Origin: an uncultured Oscillospiraceae bacterium
GTDB taxonomy: Bacteria > Bacillota > Clostridia > Oscillospirales > Ruminococcaceae
Reading direction: 5' to 3'
Length of the DNA stretch: 64,000 nucleotides
Assembly (NCBI GenBank): GCA_934539585.1
Contig: CAKTCT010000012.1
Coordinates: forward strand, 1-64,000
Shown one piece after another: positions 51,312 to 60,300 of this stretch (positions are counted from its first letter, which is position 1; each line of letters opens with the position of its first letter). The notes beneath the pieces were generated by a model. The model had not been told where the DNA came from and made no database searches. It saw only the letters and a program-made list of their open reading frames with translations. Made by a program: the position numbers and the translations under genes.

Positions 51312-51492
51312 GAACAATCAAGCAGGATGCCCGCATCCTCACCCTTCGCTTTCGTGTCAGATGGGTCAATACCGGTTTTGGGACGCTTTGCGGCGTCTTC
51401 GGATTGGCATGGACGAAAGCGCGTCCATGCTTTTTTGTTGCCCGCAAACGCGGGGAAGATTGGTTGTAAACGGGTACGGGAGGTGCTTTACC
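51312..51492 (+). ncRNA. infC leader RNA with attenuator (L20-leader-like)
   Basis: About 180 bases of structured leader precede infC. At 51407-51436 a perfect stem GCATGGACG/CGTCCATGC is followed by six T, a textbook terminator about 55 bases before the start codon. In Firmicutes, this position holds the L20 leader, in which ribosomal protein L20 binds the mRNA and favours the terminator. The upstream bases (51312-51406) would hold the L20-binding fold; I did not check it against the family model. Confidence 0.75.
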
Positions 51493-52011
51493 ATTAGCAA
51501 AAAAGACTTGCTTATCAACGAGGAGATCCGCGAGAAGGAAGTGCGCGTCGTGGACGCGGACGGCAGCCAGCTGGGTATCATGCCCACGCGCCAGGCTCTC
51601 GCTTTAGCCGCCGATAAGGGGCTGGATCTTGTCGACATCGCGCCCCAGGCTACGCCCAACGTCTGCCGGATCATGGATTTTGGAAAATACCGCTACGAGC
51701 AGGCCAAGCGCGAAAAGGAAGCGAGAAAGAACCAGAAGGTGGTCGAGGTCAAGGAAGTCCGGATGTCCATGAATATCGACACCCACGATTTCGAGACCAA
51801 GGCGAACCAGGCGATCAAATTCCTGAGCGGCGGCGACAAGGTCAAGGTTTCCGTTCGTTTCCGCGGCAGAGAAATGGCTCACACCGATCTGGGCCGGGCG
51901 CTTCTGGAACGCTTCAAGGACGCCTGCGCGGAGGTCAGCAATCTCGATAAGCCGGCCAAGATGGAAGGCAGAAGCATGGTGATCTTCTTGCTGCCCAAAA
52001 GCGCAAAGTGA
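51493..52011 (+). CDS. infC: Translation initiation factor IF-3
   Basis: Binds the 30S subunit and checks the start codon. 172 residues if translation starts at the ATT at 51493, nine bases after GGGAGG; the protein then reads (M)SKKDLLINEEIREKEVRVV, the normal IF-3 N-terminus. No ATG/GTG/TTG gives a normal length with a ribosome binding site. An AUU start is known for infC in E. coli and others and lets IF-3 limit its own synthesis. Conserved: GIMPTRQALALA (N-domain) and the linker region KQKVVEVKEVR, then GDKVKVSVRFRGREMAH in the C-domain. Confidence 0.93.
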   Translation: MSKKDLLINEEIREKEVRVVDADGSQLGIMPTRQALALAADKGLDLVDIAPQATPNVCRIMDFGKYRYEQAKREKEARKNQKVVEVKEVRMSMNIDTHDFETKANQAIKFLSGGDKVKVSVRFRGREMAHTDLGRALLERFKDACAEVSNLDKPAKMEGRSMVIFLLPKSAK

Positions 52012-52060
52012 CCCCGCTTCGTCCGTGCAAACCAGGGAAAAATAAAGGAGGATTTCCGAT

Positions 52061-52258
52061 ATGCCGAAGATCAAATCTCACAGCGCTTCCAAAAAGCGCT
52101 TCGCTCTCACCAAAAACGGTCTTGTCAAGCGCGCGAAAATGAACCGCCGCCACATCCTGACCAAGAAGTCCACCAAGCGGAAACGCCAGCTCCGGGGAGC
52201 TGCCTACGCGGATAAGACCTGCGTGGCCGCCATCAAGAAAATGATCCCCTACGCATAA
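52061..52258 (+). CDS. rpmI: 50S ribosomal protein L35
   Basis: 65 residues, basic, with the L35 pattern PKIKSHSASKKRFALTKNG at the start and KRKRQLRGAAYADKT near the middle. AAAGGAGG lies nine bases before the ATG. Second gene of infC-rpmI-rplT. Confidence 0.97.
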   Translation: MPKIKSHSASKKRFALTKNGLVKRAKMNRRHILTKKSTKRKRQLRGAAYADKTCVAAIKKMIPYA

Positions 52259-52308
52259 GCGTCAGGGCACCGTCAGGAACGATAAACCGAATTTGGAGGT
52301 AACAGATT

Positions 52309-52662
52309 ATGGCTCGTGTAAAGGGCGCTATGGCAACCCGTAAGAGAAGAAATAAAGTCCTCAAGCTGGCGAAAGGCTACTGGGGCGGCAAGAGCAAGCT
52401 CTTCAAAACCGCAAAAGAAGCGGTCATGAAATCCGGTCAGTACGCGTACATCGGCCGCCGGCTGAAAAAGCGCGACTTCCGCAAACTGTGGATCACCCGG
52501 ATCTCCGCCGCCTGCAAGATGAACGGCATGAACTATTCCACCTTCATGAACGGCCTGAAAAAATCCGGCAGTACCCTGAACCGCAAGGTCCTGTCCGAAA
52601 TCGCCGTCCACGACGAGGCCGCTTTTGCCGCTCTGGTCGAGCAGGCCAAGAAAGCGTTATAA
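52309..52662 (+). CDS. rplT: 50S ribosomal protein L20
   Basis: 117 residues with [56 protein letters not shown] core and the late [16 protein letters not shown]. Early assembly protein of the 50S subunit and, in this operon, the likely feedback regulator of the leader upstream of infC. GGAGG precedes the ATG. Confidence 0.97.
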   Translation: MARVKGAMATRKRRNKVLKLAKGYWGGKSKLFKTAKEAVMKSGQYAYIGRRLKKRDFRKLWITRISAACKMNGMNYSTFMNGLKKSGSTLNRKVLSEIAVHDEAAFAALVEQAKKAL

Positions 52663-52672
52663 GAAAGCGATT

Positions 52673-52712
52673 GCGCCCCTGGTTCACGCCTGGGGCGCTT
52701 GCTGTATTTTAT
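52673..52712 (+). terminator. Terminator after rplT
   Basis: GCGCCCC (52673-52679) and GGGGCGC (52692-52698) pair; TTGCTGTATTTT follows. A second perfect inverted repeat (GCGTCCGCAA at 52720 and its complement at 52750) lies between this and the next gene. Confidence 0.7.
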
Positions 52713-52780
52713 GTACGCCGCGTCCGCAAGCGCCCCGGAGCCGGGAGGTTTGCGGACGCGCCGATAGGAAAGGCGCTTTT

Positions 52781-53566
52781 ATGGAATCGATTCAGTCCAA
52801 GGACAACAGCCGGGTCAAGGAGTACGCTAAGCTGGCGTCCTCCCGGAAGTACCGGGAGGAGACCGGCCGCTTTGTCCTGGAGGGGGAAAAGCTCTTCGGC
52901 GAGGCTCTGCGCTCCGGCGTGGAGGTGGAGCGGGTCTTCGTCACGGCGGAGTTCCGGGCCGCCCATCCGGAGCTGGAAGGGACCCTGGAGGGGCTGTCCG
53001 CCTTTGAGGTGGGCGGGGCCGCTGAGGGGCGGATGTCCCTGTCCCAGAGCCCCCAGGGGCTCTATGCCGTCTGCAAAAAGCTTGACAAACCGGAAAACCT
53101 TGCTAAAATAGACTGTAACGGGAGTTACATCGCGCTGTGGGACCTCCAGGACCCCGGAAACGTGGGGACCATCCTGCGGGGCGCAGACGCCATGGGGCTT
53201 TCCGGCGTGATTTTAAGCGAAAATTGCTGTGACCTTTACAATCTGAAGACCATCCGGGCCGCCATGGGGTCCCTGTTCCGGGTGCCGGTGTGGCGCGCGG
53301 ACCTGGCCGCGTTCCTCAAGGGATGCGGTCTGCGCTCCTATGCGGCGGTGGTGGACCCCGGGGTCCTTCCCGTGGGGAAGGCGGATTTCCGGGGGGCGGT
53401 GGCCGTCATCGGCAACGAGGGCAACGGCCTTTCTCCGGAACAGGCCGCGGCCTGTTCGGAGCGGATGACCATCCCCATGGCGGGGAACGCGGAATCCCTG
53501 AACGCCGCCATGGCCGCCACCATCCTCATGTGGGAGATGGCCCGGAAAAAGGAGATGTTTGCATGA
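52781..53566 (+). CDS. SpoU/TrmH-family RNA 2'-O-methyltransferase
   Basis: 261 residues from the ATG at 52781, with GGAAAGG upstream. SpoU motifs: NVGTILRGADAMG (1, ~124), AVIGNEGNGLS (2, ~204) and IPMAGNAESLNAAMAATI (3, ~230); an N-terminal substrate-binding domain (RVKEYAKLASSRKYREETGRFVLEGEKL) marks the rRNA methyltransferase/YsgA-like group. It transfers a methyl group from SAM to ribose in 23S rRNA or tRNA; the exact nucleotide is unknown. Its last codons overlap the luxS start as ATGA. Confidence 0.9.
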   Translation: MESIQSKDNSRVKEYAKLASSRKYREETGRFVLEGEKLFGEALRSGVEVERVFVTAEFRAAHPELEGTLEGLSAFEVGGAAEGRMSLSQSPQGLYAVCKKLDKPENLAKIDCNGSYIALWDLQDPGNVGTILRGADAMGLSGVILSENCCDLYNLKTIRAAMGSLFRVPVWRADLAAFLKGCGLRSYAAVVDPGVLPVGKADFRGAVAVIGNEGNGLSPEQAAACSERMTIPMAGNAESLNAAMAATILMWEMARKKEMFA

Positions 53567-54024
53567 ATCGGATCGCCAGCTTTTGCGTGGACCATACCAG
53601 GCTGAAAAAGGGGCTGTACCTGTCCCGGGTGGACGGGGACGCCGTGACCTACGACCTGCGGATGGCCAGGCCCAACAGCGGGGTCTATCTGGAAAACGAC
53701 GGCATCCACACCTTTGAGCACCTGCTGGCCACTTGGCTCCGGAACTCGGAGCGGGCCGATGAAGTGATCTACGTGGGACCCATGGGGTGCCGGACGGGGT
53801 TTTACCTGATCTTCCGGGACACGGTATCCGGGGAGGAAGCCATCGGGCTCACCCGCCGGGCCATGGAGTTCATCGCGGGATATGAAGGGGAAATCCCCGG
53901 GGTATCCCCCGCAGAATGTGGGAATTACCGGGAGCACAGCCTGGAAAAGGCCAAAGCCTACGGGGCGGACATGGCCGCCGTGCTGGAGGGCTGGACTCCG
54001 GAGAAGATGCAGTATGAGAATTAA
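53563..54024 (+). CDS. luxS: S-ribosylhomocysteine lyase LuxS
   Basis: Splits S-ribosylhomocysteine to homocysteine and DPD, the AI-2 precursor. 153 residues with the metal ligands HTFEH (~49-53) and the later Cys of PAECGNYREH, plus the catalytic Cys in GPMGCRTGFYL (~75). The N-terminal FCVDHTRLKKGLYLSR is conserved. ATG at 53563 overlaps the methyltransferase stop by four bases, so the two are co-translated: one uses SAM, the other recycles part of its by-product. No mtnN (nucleosidase) is adjacent. Homocysteine could feed the nearby metY-family pathway. Confidence 0.95.
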   Translation: MNRIASFCVDHTRLKKGLYLSRVDGDAVTYDLRMARPNSGVYLENDGIHTFEHLLATWLRNSERADEVIYVGPMGCRTGFYLIFRDTVSGEEAIGLTRRAMEFIAGYEGEIPGVSPAECGNYREHSLEKAKAYGADMAAVLEGWTPEKMQYEN

Positions 54025-54050
54025 GCCGCCGGCTTTCAGGAGGGGACGGA

Positions 54051-55280
54051 ATGGGTGAGGAGCTTGTTTACTGGGTGTGGCTCTCCCAGTGCTTTCCTTA
54101 CGGAAGCGGAAAAATCGGAAGGTTCCTGGAGCTTTCCCAGGATGTAGAGGGCCTTTGCCTGGGCGGCGATGCTGCCCGGGCGGAGTACCCCATTTTTTCG
54201 GACCAGGACCGCAAGCGGATGAGCAAGACCTCTCTGGACCGGGCCAGGGCCATCCTGGACCTGTGTAGGGAGCTGGACATCCGGGTCCTTTCCTGGGCCG
54301 ACGAGGAGTACCCCCAGAGCCTCCGGGAGCTGTACGCCCCTCCGGCGGTGCTCTACGTCAGGGGGAGCCTCAAGGGTCTGGACCGGGAGCTGGTCATCAC
54401 CGCCGTGGGCACCCGGGAGGCCATCGGCTACACCCGGTCGGTAACGGGGAACCTCTGCTTCCAGCTGGCCCAGGCCGGCGTGACCATTGTCAGCGGCTGC
54501 GCCGTGGGTATCGACGAGTACGCCCATAAAGGCGCTCTCCGGGCCGGGGGCCGGACCATCGGGGTCCTGGGCTGCGGCCTGGACGTCAACTATCCCGCCC
54601 AGAACAAGGAGCTGAAGGACGCCATCCTCCGGGGCGGCGGCGCCCTGATCAGCGAGCTTGCCCCGGGGACCAAGCCCGACGGCAAGTATTTCCCCACCCG
54701 GAACCGCCTGCTGGCGGGGCTGGGCATGGGGGTTCTGGTCACCCACGCGCCGGAGCGCAGCGGGTCCCTGATCACGGCGGACCTGGCGGCGGAGCAGGGG
54801 AAAGAGGTCTTCTGCGTGCCGCCCTACAACATCTACGATTCCGGGTGCATGGGCGTGGTGGCCCTGCTCCAGGACGGGGCCAAGCCGGTTTATTCCGTTC
54901 ACAGCATCCTGGAGGAATACTACCCCCTCTATGAGGATAGGATAGACCTGAAAGCCCTGTCCGGGGTCCTCATCGAGAGCCGGCGGGCCGAGGTGGTGCG
55001 GGAGCAGCGCCAGCGGGTCGCCGACGCCAGCGTCTACCGGGCGGGCCGGGAGCCCGGCGTTCCCCAGCCGGTAGTGGAGCCGCCGTCGGCCCTCAGCGAG
55101 CTCCAGCAGAAGCTCTACGACGCCCTGACCGACGAGCCCCGGCCGGTGGACGACATCATCAACGACGCCGGACTGCGGTCCTATCAGGCCCTGGCCTCCA
55201 TGACGGAGCTGGAGCTCATGGGGCTGGCCGAGGCCCATCCCGGACGGCGGTACAGCCGGGCTCACCGGGAAAATGACTGA
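54051..55280 (+). CDS. dprA: DNA processing protein DprA
   Basis: 409 residues. Rossmann-like DprA domain: ITAVGTREAIGYTRSVTG, VSGCAVGIDEYAHKGALRAGGRTIGVLGCG and the DNA-binding FPTRNRLLAGLGMGVLV (~225), followed by a C-terminal winged-helix-like region (LQQKLYDALTDEPRPVDDIINDAG). It loads RecA on incoming single-stranded DNA. The 'SGCAVGID' variant replaces the usual SGLARGID, seen in some Clostridia. It is upstream of topA, a widely conserved pair. A short hairpin (55287-55305) lies between the two. Confidence 0.93.
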   Translation: MGEELVYWVWLSQCFPYGSGKIGRFLELSQDVEGLCLGGDAARAEYPIFSDQDRKRMSKTSLDRARAILDLCRELDIRVLSWADEEYPQSLRELYAPPAVLYVRGSLKGLDRELVITAVGTREAIGYTRSVTGNLCFQLAQAGVTIVSGCAVGIDEYAHKGALRAGGRTIGVLGCGLDVNYPAQNKELKDAILRGGGALISELAPGTKPDGKYFPTRNRLLAGLGMGVLVTHAPERSGSLITADLAAEQGKEVFCVPPYNIYDSGCMGVVALLQDGAKPVYSVHSILEEYYPLYEDRIDLKALSGVLIESRRAEVVREQRQRVADASVYRAGREPGVPQPVVEPPSALSELQQKLYDALTDEPRPVDDIINDAGLRSYQALASMTELELMGLAEAHPGRRYSRAHREND

Positions 55281-55350
55281 CTTTTTCGGAAGGCGCCGCC
55301 TTCCGCTCAGATACGGCCCCCGCTGACGGGTAGGCCAGAGGAGGAAAAAC

Positions 55351-57477
55351 ATGGCGAAAACGACGGCTGCGGGAGGCCCCGCCAATCTGGTGATTGTGGA
55401 GTCTCCCACCAAGACCAAAAGCATCCAGAAATACCTGGGCAAGAACTACGAGGTCGTGGCCTCAAAGGGACACGTCCGGGACCTGCCCAAGTCCACCCTG
55501 GGCGTCAATGTGGACAAGGATTTCGAGCCCAAATACCTGAACATCAAGAAGCAGGCGGACATCATCAAAATGCTCAAGGCCGAGGCCAAGGGCAAGAAGA
55601 AAATCTACCTGGCCACCGACCCGGACCGGGAAGGCGAAGCCATTTCCTGGCACCTGGCCCACATCCTGAAGCTGGACCTGGACGACGTGGACCGGGTGAC
55701 GTTCAGCGAGATCACCAAAACCGGCGTCAAGGAGGGCATGGCCCACCCCCGGAAGATCGATATGGACCTGGTCAACGCCCAGCAGGCCCGGCGCATCCTG
55801 GACCGGATCGTGGGATACAAGATCAGCCCCTTCCTCTGGAAGAAGATTCAGCCCGGCCTCAGCGCCGGACGGGTCCAGTCCGTGGCCGTCCGGATCATTG
55901 TGGACCGGGAAAACGAGATCCGGGCCTTCCAGCCCGAGGAATACTGGACCATCGACGCAAAGCTCCTGGCGGCAGGCTCCAAAAAAGCCTTCCCGGCCAA
56001 GTTCTACGGCAGGGACGGCAAGAAAATGGAACTCCGCTGCAAGGAGGACGCCGACAAGGTCCTGGCGGCGGTGAAGGACGCGCCCTTCTCCGTGGCCAGC
56101 GTCAAGACCGGGGTGCGGAAGAAATCCCCGGCGCCGCCCTTTACCACCTCCACCCTCCAGCAGGAGGCGTCCCGGAAGCTGGGGTTCCGCTCCCAGCGGA
56201 CCATGGCCGCCGCCCAGGAGCTCTACGAAGGCGTGGAGCTGCCAAAGCTGGGGGCCGTGGGTCTGATCACCTATATGCGTACCGACTCCCTGCGGATTTC
56301 CGACGAGGCCAGGGACGCGGCGGCGGCCTACATCAAGGAAAAGTACGGCCAGCCCTACCTCCCCGAAGCGCCCCGGGTCTATAAGACCAAAAGCAGCGCC
56401 CAGGACGCCCACGAGGCCATCCGCCCCACCATGCCGGAGCTGACCCCGGACCAGGCCAAAGACAGCCTCACCGCCGACCAGTATAAGCTCTATAAGCTCA
56501 TCTGGGGCCGGTTCATCGCCAGCCAGATGGCCAACGCCGAGTACGACACCGTTACCGCTGACATCGCCGCCGCCGGGTACACCTTTAAGGCCAGCGGCTT
56601 TTCCGTGCGGTTCGACGGCTTCACCGTCCTTTATGAGGAGGGCCGGGACGACGCCGAGGAAAAAGAAGGCGTGCTGCCCCCTCTGGCCGCCGGGGACCCC
56701 CTGAAAACCCAGAGCGTGGAAAGCGCCCAGCACTTCACCCAGCCGCCCCCACGGTTCACCGAGGCGTCGCTGATCAAATTTCTGGAGGAAAACGGCATCG
56801 GCCGGCCCTCCACCTACGCCCCCACCATCTCCACCATCCTGAAACGGAAATACGTGGAGCTGGAAAGCAAGCAGCTGAAGCCCACCCCGCTGGGCGAGAT
56901 CACCACCCAGCTCATGGAGGAGCACTTCGCCTCGGTGGTGGACGAGAAGTTCACCGCCCAGATGGAGGCCGACCTGGACAAGGTGGAGGAGGGCCGGAAA
57001 CCCTGGAACGAGGTGCTCCAGGAGTTCTACGGCGGCTTTGCCGACACCCTGGCCAAGGCCGAGGAGAACATGAAGGACGTCCACATGAAGATTCCCGACG
57101 AGGAGACCGACATCGTCTGCGAAAAGTGCGGCCGGAACATGGTCATCAAGACCGGCCGGTACGGCAAGTTCCTGGCCTGCCCCGGGTTCCCCGAGTGCCG
57201 GAACACCAAGCGCATCGCCGTGGAAATGCCCGGCGAGTGCCCCCTCTGCGGCGGGAAGATTCTGGAGAAGAAGTCCAAAAAGGGCAAGAAATTCTACGGC
57301 TGCGAGCACAATCCGGAGTGCTCCTTCCTTTCCTGGGACCCGCCCATCGGGGAAAAGTGCCCGGTCTGCGGGAAAACGCTGCTGCAGAAATCCGGCCGGG
57401 GCGCGCGGGTCTACTGCTCCAATCCGGAATGTGACTACCAGCGGGCGGCGGCTCCCAAAAAGGACGAGGAGGAGTAA
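55351..57477 (+). CDS. topA: DNA topoisomerase I (type IA)
   Basis: Relaxes negative supercoils. 708 residues: Toprim domain (LVIVESPTKTKSIQKYLG, DPDREGEAISWHL), active-site Tyr in GLITYMRTDSLRIS near 309, and the C-terminal half with three Cys4 zinc ribbons (CEKCGRNM...CPGFPEC; CPLCGGKI...CEHNPEC; CPVCGKTL...CSNPEC). The start follows GGAGGAAAAAC. Its stop TAA is directly followed by the trmFO ATG, so they are co-translated. Confidence 0.97.
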   Translation: MAKTTAAGGPANLVIVESPTKTKSIQKYLGKNYEVVASKGHVRDLPKSTLGVNVDKDFEPKYLNIKKQADIIKMLKAEAKGKKKIYLATDPDREGEAISWHLAHILKLDLDDVDRVTFSEITKTGVKEGMAHPRKIDMDLVNAQQARRILDRIVGYKISPFLWKKIQPGLSAGRVQSVAVRIIVDRENEIRAFQPEEYWTIDAKLLAAGSKKAFPAKFYGRDGKKMELRCKEDADKVLAAVKDAPFSVASVKTGVRKKSPAPPFTTSTLQQEASRKLGFRSQRTMAAAQELYEGVELPKLGAVGLITYMRTDSLRISDEARDAAAAYIKEKYGQPYLPEAPRVYKTKSSAQDAHEAIRPTMPELTPDQAKDSLTADQYKLYKLIWGRFIASQMANAEYDTVTADIAAAGYTFKASGFSVRFDGFTVLYEEGRDDAEEKEGVLPPLAAGDPLKTQSVESAQHFTQPPPRFTEASLIKFLEENGIGRPSTYAPTISTILKRKYVELESKQLKPTPLGEITTQLMEEHFASVVDEKFTAQMEADLDKVEEGRKPWNEVLQEFYGGFADTLAKAEENMKDVHMKIPDEETDIVCEKCGRNMVIKTGRYGKFLACPGFPECRNTKRIAVEMPGECPLCGGKILEKKSKKGKKFYGCEHNPECSFLSWDPPIGEKCPVCGKTLLQKSGRGARVYCSNPECDYQRAAAPKKDEEE

Positions 57478-58797
57478 ATGAAGGCGACAGTCATCGGCGG
57501 CGGTCTGGCAGGCTGCGAGGCCGCCCAGATCTTGGCGCGGTACGGCGTTGAGGTGGAGCTCCTGGAGCAGAAGCCCCGCTGCTATTCCCCGGCCCACAAG
57601 TATCCGGGACTGGCGGAGCTGGTCTGCTCCAACTCTCTGAAAGCGTCCCGGCTGGATTCGGCGTCGGGGATGCTCAAGGAGGAAATGCGGCTCTTAGGGT
57701 CCCTCATCATCCCCTCCGCAGAGGCCGCTGCCGTGGCGGCGGGCGGGGCCCTGGCCGTGGACCGGGAAGCCTTTTCCGACCGGGTGACGGCGGCCATCCG
57801 GGAAAATCCCCGGATTCATATCACCGAAGCCCAGGTAAGCGCTCTGCCCGAAGGCCCGGTTATTGTCGCCACCGGCCCCCTGACCTCCGGGGGACTGGCC
57901 CAGGAGATCGTCCGGATCACCGGGGAGAAGGGGCTCAGCTTCTTCGATGCGGCGGCCCCCATTGTGGACGGCTCCACCGTGGACCGGTCCGTGGTCTTTG
58001 CCGCTTCCCGGTACGGCCGGGGGGAGGACGATTACCTCAACTGCCCCATGAACAAGGAAGAATACGAAGCCTTTTATGAGGCCCTGGTCTCGGCGGAAAG
58101 TGTGGAGCTCAAGGACTTTGAAAAGGCGGAATTCCGGGTCTACGAGGGCTGTATGCCCGTGGAGATCATGGCCAGACGGGGACCGGACACCATCCGCTTC
58201 GGCCCCCTGAAGCCCGTGGGGCTCCGGGACCCCCGCACCGGCCACCGGCCCTGGGCCGTGGTCCAGCTGCGGAAGGAAAACGAAGAAGGCACCCTTTATA
58301 ACCTGGTGGGCTTCCAGACCAACCTGAAATGGGGGGAGCAGAAGCGGGTGTTCTCCATGATCCCGGGCCTGCAGAACGCAGAGTTCGTCCGGTATGGGGT
58401 CATGCACCGGAACACCTTTCTGGATTCGCCCCGGCTTCTGGACCGGGAATTCCGGCTGAAAAGCCGCCCGGACCTCCGCTTTGCCGGCCAGATGACCGGG
58501 GTGGAGGGCTACGTGGAATCGGCGGCCAGCGGGCTCCTGGCCGGGCATTATCTGGCCCGGGAGCTCCTGGGGCTGCCCCCCCTGGTCCTGCCGGAGGGGA
58601 CCATGCTCAAGGCCCTGACGGACCACGTCTGCACCGAAACGGCGGATTTCCAGCCCATGGGAGCCAATATGGGCATCCTTCCGGCGCTGCCGGAGGCTCC
58701 CCGGGACAAGAAGCTCCGGTACCGGCTTCTGGCGGAGCGGGGCGTGGGCGCTTTGCGGGAGACCCTGCGCGCCCTGGATTGGAGGAACGATTCATGA
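57478..58797 (+). CDS. trmFO: Methylenetetrahydrofolate-tRNA (uracil-5-)-methyltransferase TrmFO
   Basis: Makes m5U54 in tRNA with methylene-THF and FADH2 instead of SAM. 439 residues with the FAD-binding VIGGGLAGCEAAQILARYG at 4-22, ELVCSNSLKASRLDSASGMLKEEM, CPMNKEEYEAFYEAL, GCMPVEIMARRGPDTIRFGPLKPVGL and GVEGYVESAASGLLAG, all typical. The ATG follows the topA stop without a gap, and its end overlaps the next gene by ATGA. topA-trmFO is a conserved Firmicutes pair. Confidence 0.97.
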   Translation: MKATVIGGGLAGCEAAQILARYGVEVELLEQKPRCYSPAHKYPGLAELVCSNSLKASRLDSASGMLKEEMRLLGSLIIPSAEAAAVAAGGALAVDREAFSDRVTAAIRENPRIHITEAQVSALPEGPVIVATGPLTSGGLAQEIVRITGEKGLSFFDAAAPIVDGSTVDRSVVFAASRYGRGEDDYLNCPMNKEEYEAFYEALVSAESVELKDFEKAEFRVYEGCMPVEIMARRGPDTIRFGPLKPVGLRDPRTGHRPWAVVQLRKENEEGTLYNLVGFQTNLKWGEQKRVFSMIPGLQNAEFVRYGVMHRNTFLDSPRLLDREFRLKSRPDLRFAGQMTGVEGYVESAASGLLAGHYLARELLGLPPLVLPEGTMLKALTDHVCTETADFQPMGANMGILPALPEAPRDKKLRYRLLAERGVGALRETLRALDWRNDS

Positions 58798-59240
58798 AGC
58801 GGAAAATCGCGGCGGCTCTTCTGGGGCTGCTTCTTTGCGTGAGCCTGACGGGCTGCGGGCCTTCCGGCAAGCAGAAGGCCGTCTATAACGACGACAGCCT
58901 CATCGCAGGCCAGAGCGACACCTATTTTTACGTCAAGCACCTGTCCACCCAGTCGGGGACGGAATATACCGAGAATTTCGGCTCCTTTACCGGCAGCGAC
59001 ACCATCTGGAGCCGGACGGCCAGGGAGGGGGAGACCCTGAAAATCTCCGGCACTGCGGAAATTAAGTCCGGCAGCTGGAAGCTGGTCCTGGTGGACCCCG
59101 ACGACAACGTGACGGTGCTGCTGGAGTACGGCGGCTCGCTGGACGAGACCATCCCCTTGACGGAGGGAAAGTGGCGGGTGAAATCCGTGGGGCTGGAAAC
59201 CAAAGGCTCCGCGGAGCTGACCATCGAAACGGCGGACTGA
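58794..59240 (+). CDS. Predicted small lipoprotein
   Basis: 148 residues. The N-terminus is a lipoprotein signal: basic MKRKI, hydrophobic AAALLGLLLCVSL and lipobox LTGC, with the Cys near residue 21. The mature part is beta-rich and charged (EYTENFGSFTGSDTIWSRTAREGETLKISGTAEIKSG, VLVDPDDNVTVLLEYGGS), consistent with one small immunoglobulin/jelly-roll-like domain. GGAGGAACG precedes the ATG, overlapping trmFO. Its position between trmFO and plsX gives no function. Family not recognised. Confidence 0.8.
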   Translation: MKRKIAAALLGLLLCVSLTGCGPSGKQKAVYNDDSLIAGQSDTYFYVKHLSTQSGTEYTENFGSFTGSDTIWSRTAREGETLKISGTAEIKSGSWKLVLVDPDDNVTVLLEYGGSLDETIPLTEGKWRVKSVGLETKGSAELTIETAD

Positions 59241-59274
59241 CGCGGAAAACCCAGATGATAAGGAGAGTGGCGGA

Positions 59275-60282
59275 ATGAAAATCGTAGTGGACGGCTTCGG
59301 CGGGGATCACGCGCCCCTGGCCGTGCTCCAGGGCTGCGCCCTGGCCGTGGAGGAATACGGCGTGGACATCCTTGTGACCGGCGACGAGACGGTCCTGCGG
59401 AAAACGGCGGAGGAAAACGGCGTTTCCCTGAACGGGATCGAGATCGTTCACGCTCCCGGTGTCATCACCATGGAGAACGACCCCACCTCCATCCTCAAGG
59501 AGAAGGCGGACTGCTCCATGGCGGCGGCCTTCAACCTGGTGAAGGAGGGGGAGGGCGATGCCTTTGTCAGCGGCGGCTCCACCGGAGCCATCGTGGTAGG
59601 CGCCACCTTCCTGCTGAAACGCATCAAGGGCGTCAAGCGGGCGGGGCTGGCCACGGTGATCCCCACCATCAACGGCTGCTACCTCCTCATGGACGCCGGG
59701 GCCAACATCGAGTGCCGCCCCGAGGTCCTCTGCCAGTTCGGCGTGATGGGGAGCCTTTATATGCAGAAGGTCCAGAAGGTGGAAAGCCCCCGGGTGGGCC
59801 TTGTCAACATCGGCTCCGAGGAGACCAAGGGCGGCGAGACCCAGATCGAGGCGCTGAAGCTCCTGAAATCGGCCCCCATCCGCTTCACCGGCAACGTGGA
59901 GGCCCGGGAAATCCCCGCCGGAGCCGTGGACGTGGCGGTGGCCGACGGCTTCACCGGCAACGTGATTCTGAAGCTCACCGAGGGCCTGGGGTCCATGTTC
60001 TCCAAGAAGATCAAGGGGATGTTCACCGGGGTCTCCGGCAAGCTGGCCGGGGTGCTGATGCTGCCCAAGGTCAAGGCGTTCAAGAAGTCCATGGACTACA
60101 CCGAATACGGCGGCGCGCCGCTGCTGGGCATCACCAGCCCGGTGATCAAGGCCCACGGCAGCTCCAACGCCAAGGCCATCAAAAACGCCATCCGTCAGGC
60201 CCGGGACTTCACCCAGTCCGGCCTCACCGGGGAAATCCAACAGGCGGTCCAGGCCATGAAGCCCGCCGCCTCCGCAGAATGA
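59275..60282 (+). CDS. plsX: Phosphate acyltransferase PlsX
   Basis: Makes acyl-phosphate from acyl-ACP as the first step of phospholipid synthesis in most Gram-positives. 335 residues: MKIVVDGFGGDHAPLAVLQG, SGGSTGAIVVGATFLLKRIKGVKRAGLATVIP, VNIGSEETKGGETQIEALKLLKS and EYGGAPLLGI are conserved blocks. RNase III follows 18 bp later. The acpP gene that often lies between plsX and rnc is missing. Confidence 0.96.
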   Translation: MKIVVDGFGGDHAPLAVLQGCALAVEEYGVDILVTGDETVLRKTAEENGVSLNGIEIVHAPGVITMENDPTSILKEKADCSMAAAFNLVKEGEGDAFVSGGSTGAIVVGATFLLKRIKGVKRAGLATVIPTINGCYLLMDAGANIECRPEVLCQFGVMGSLYMQKVQKVESPRVGLVNIGSEETKGGETQIEALKLLKSAPIRFTGNVEAREIPAGAVDVAVADGFTGNVILKLTEGLGSMFSKKIKGMFTGVSGKLAGVLMLPKVKAFKKSMDYTEYGGAPLLGITSPVIKAHGSSNAKAIKNAIRQARDFTQSGLTGEIQQAVQAMKPAASAE

Positions 60283-60300
60283 CAAAAAGGAGCGTTATCC

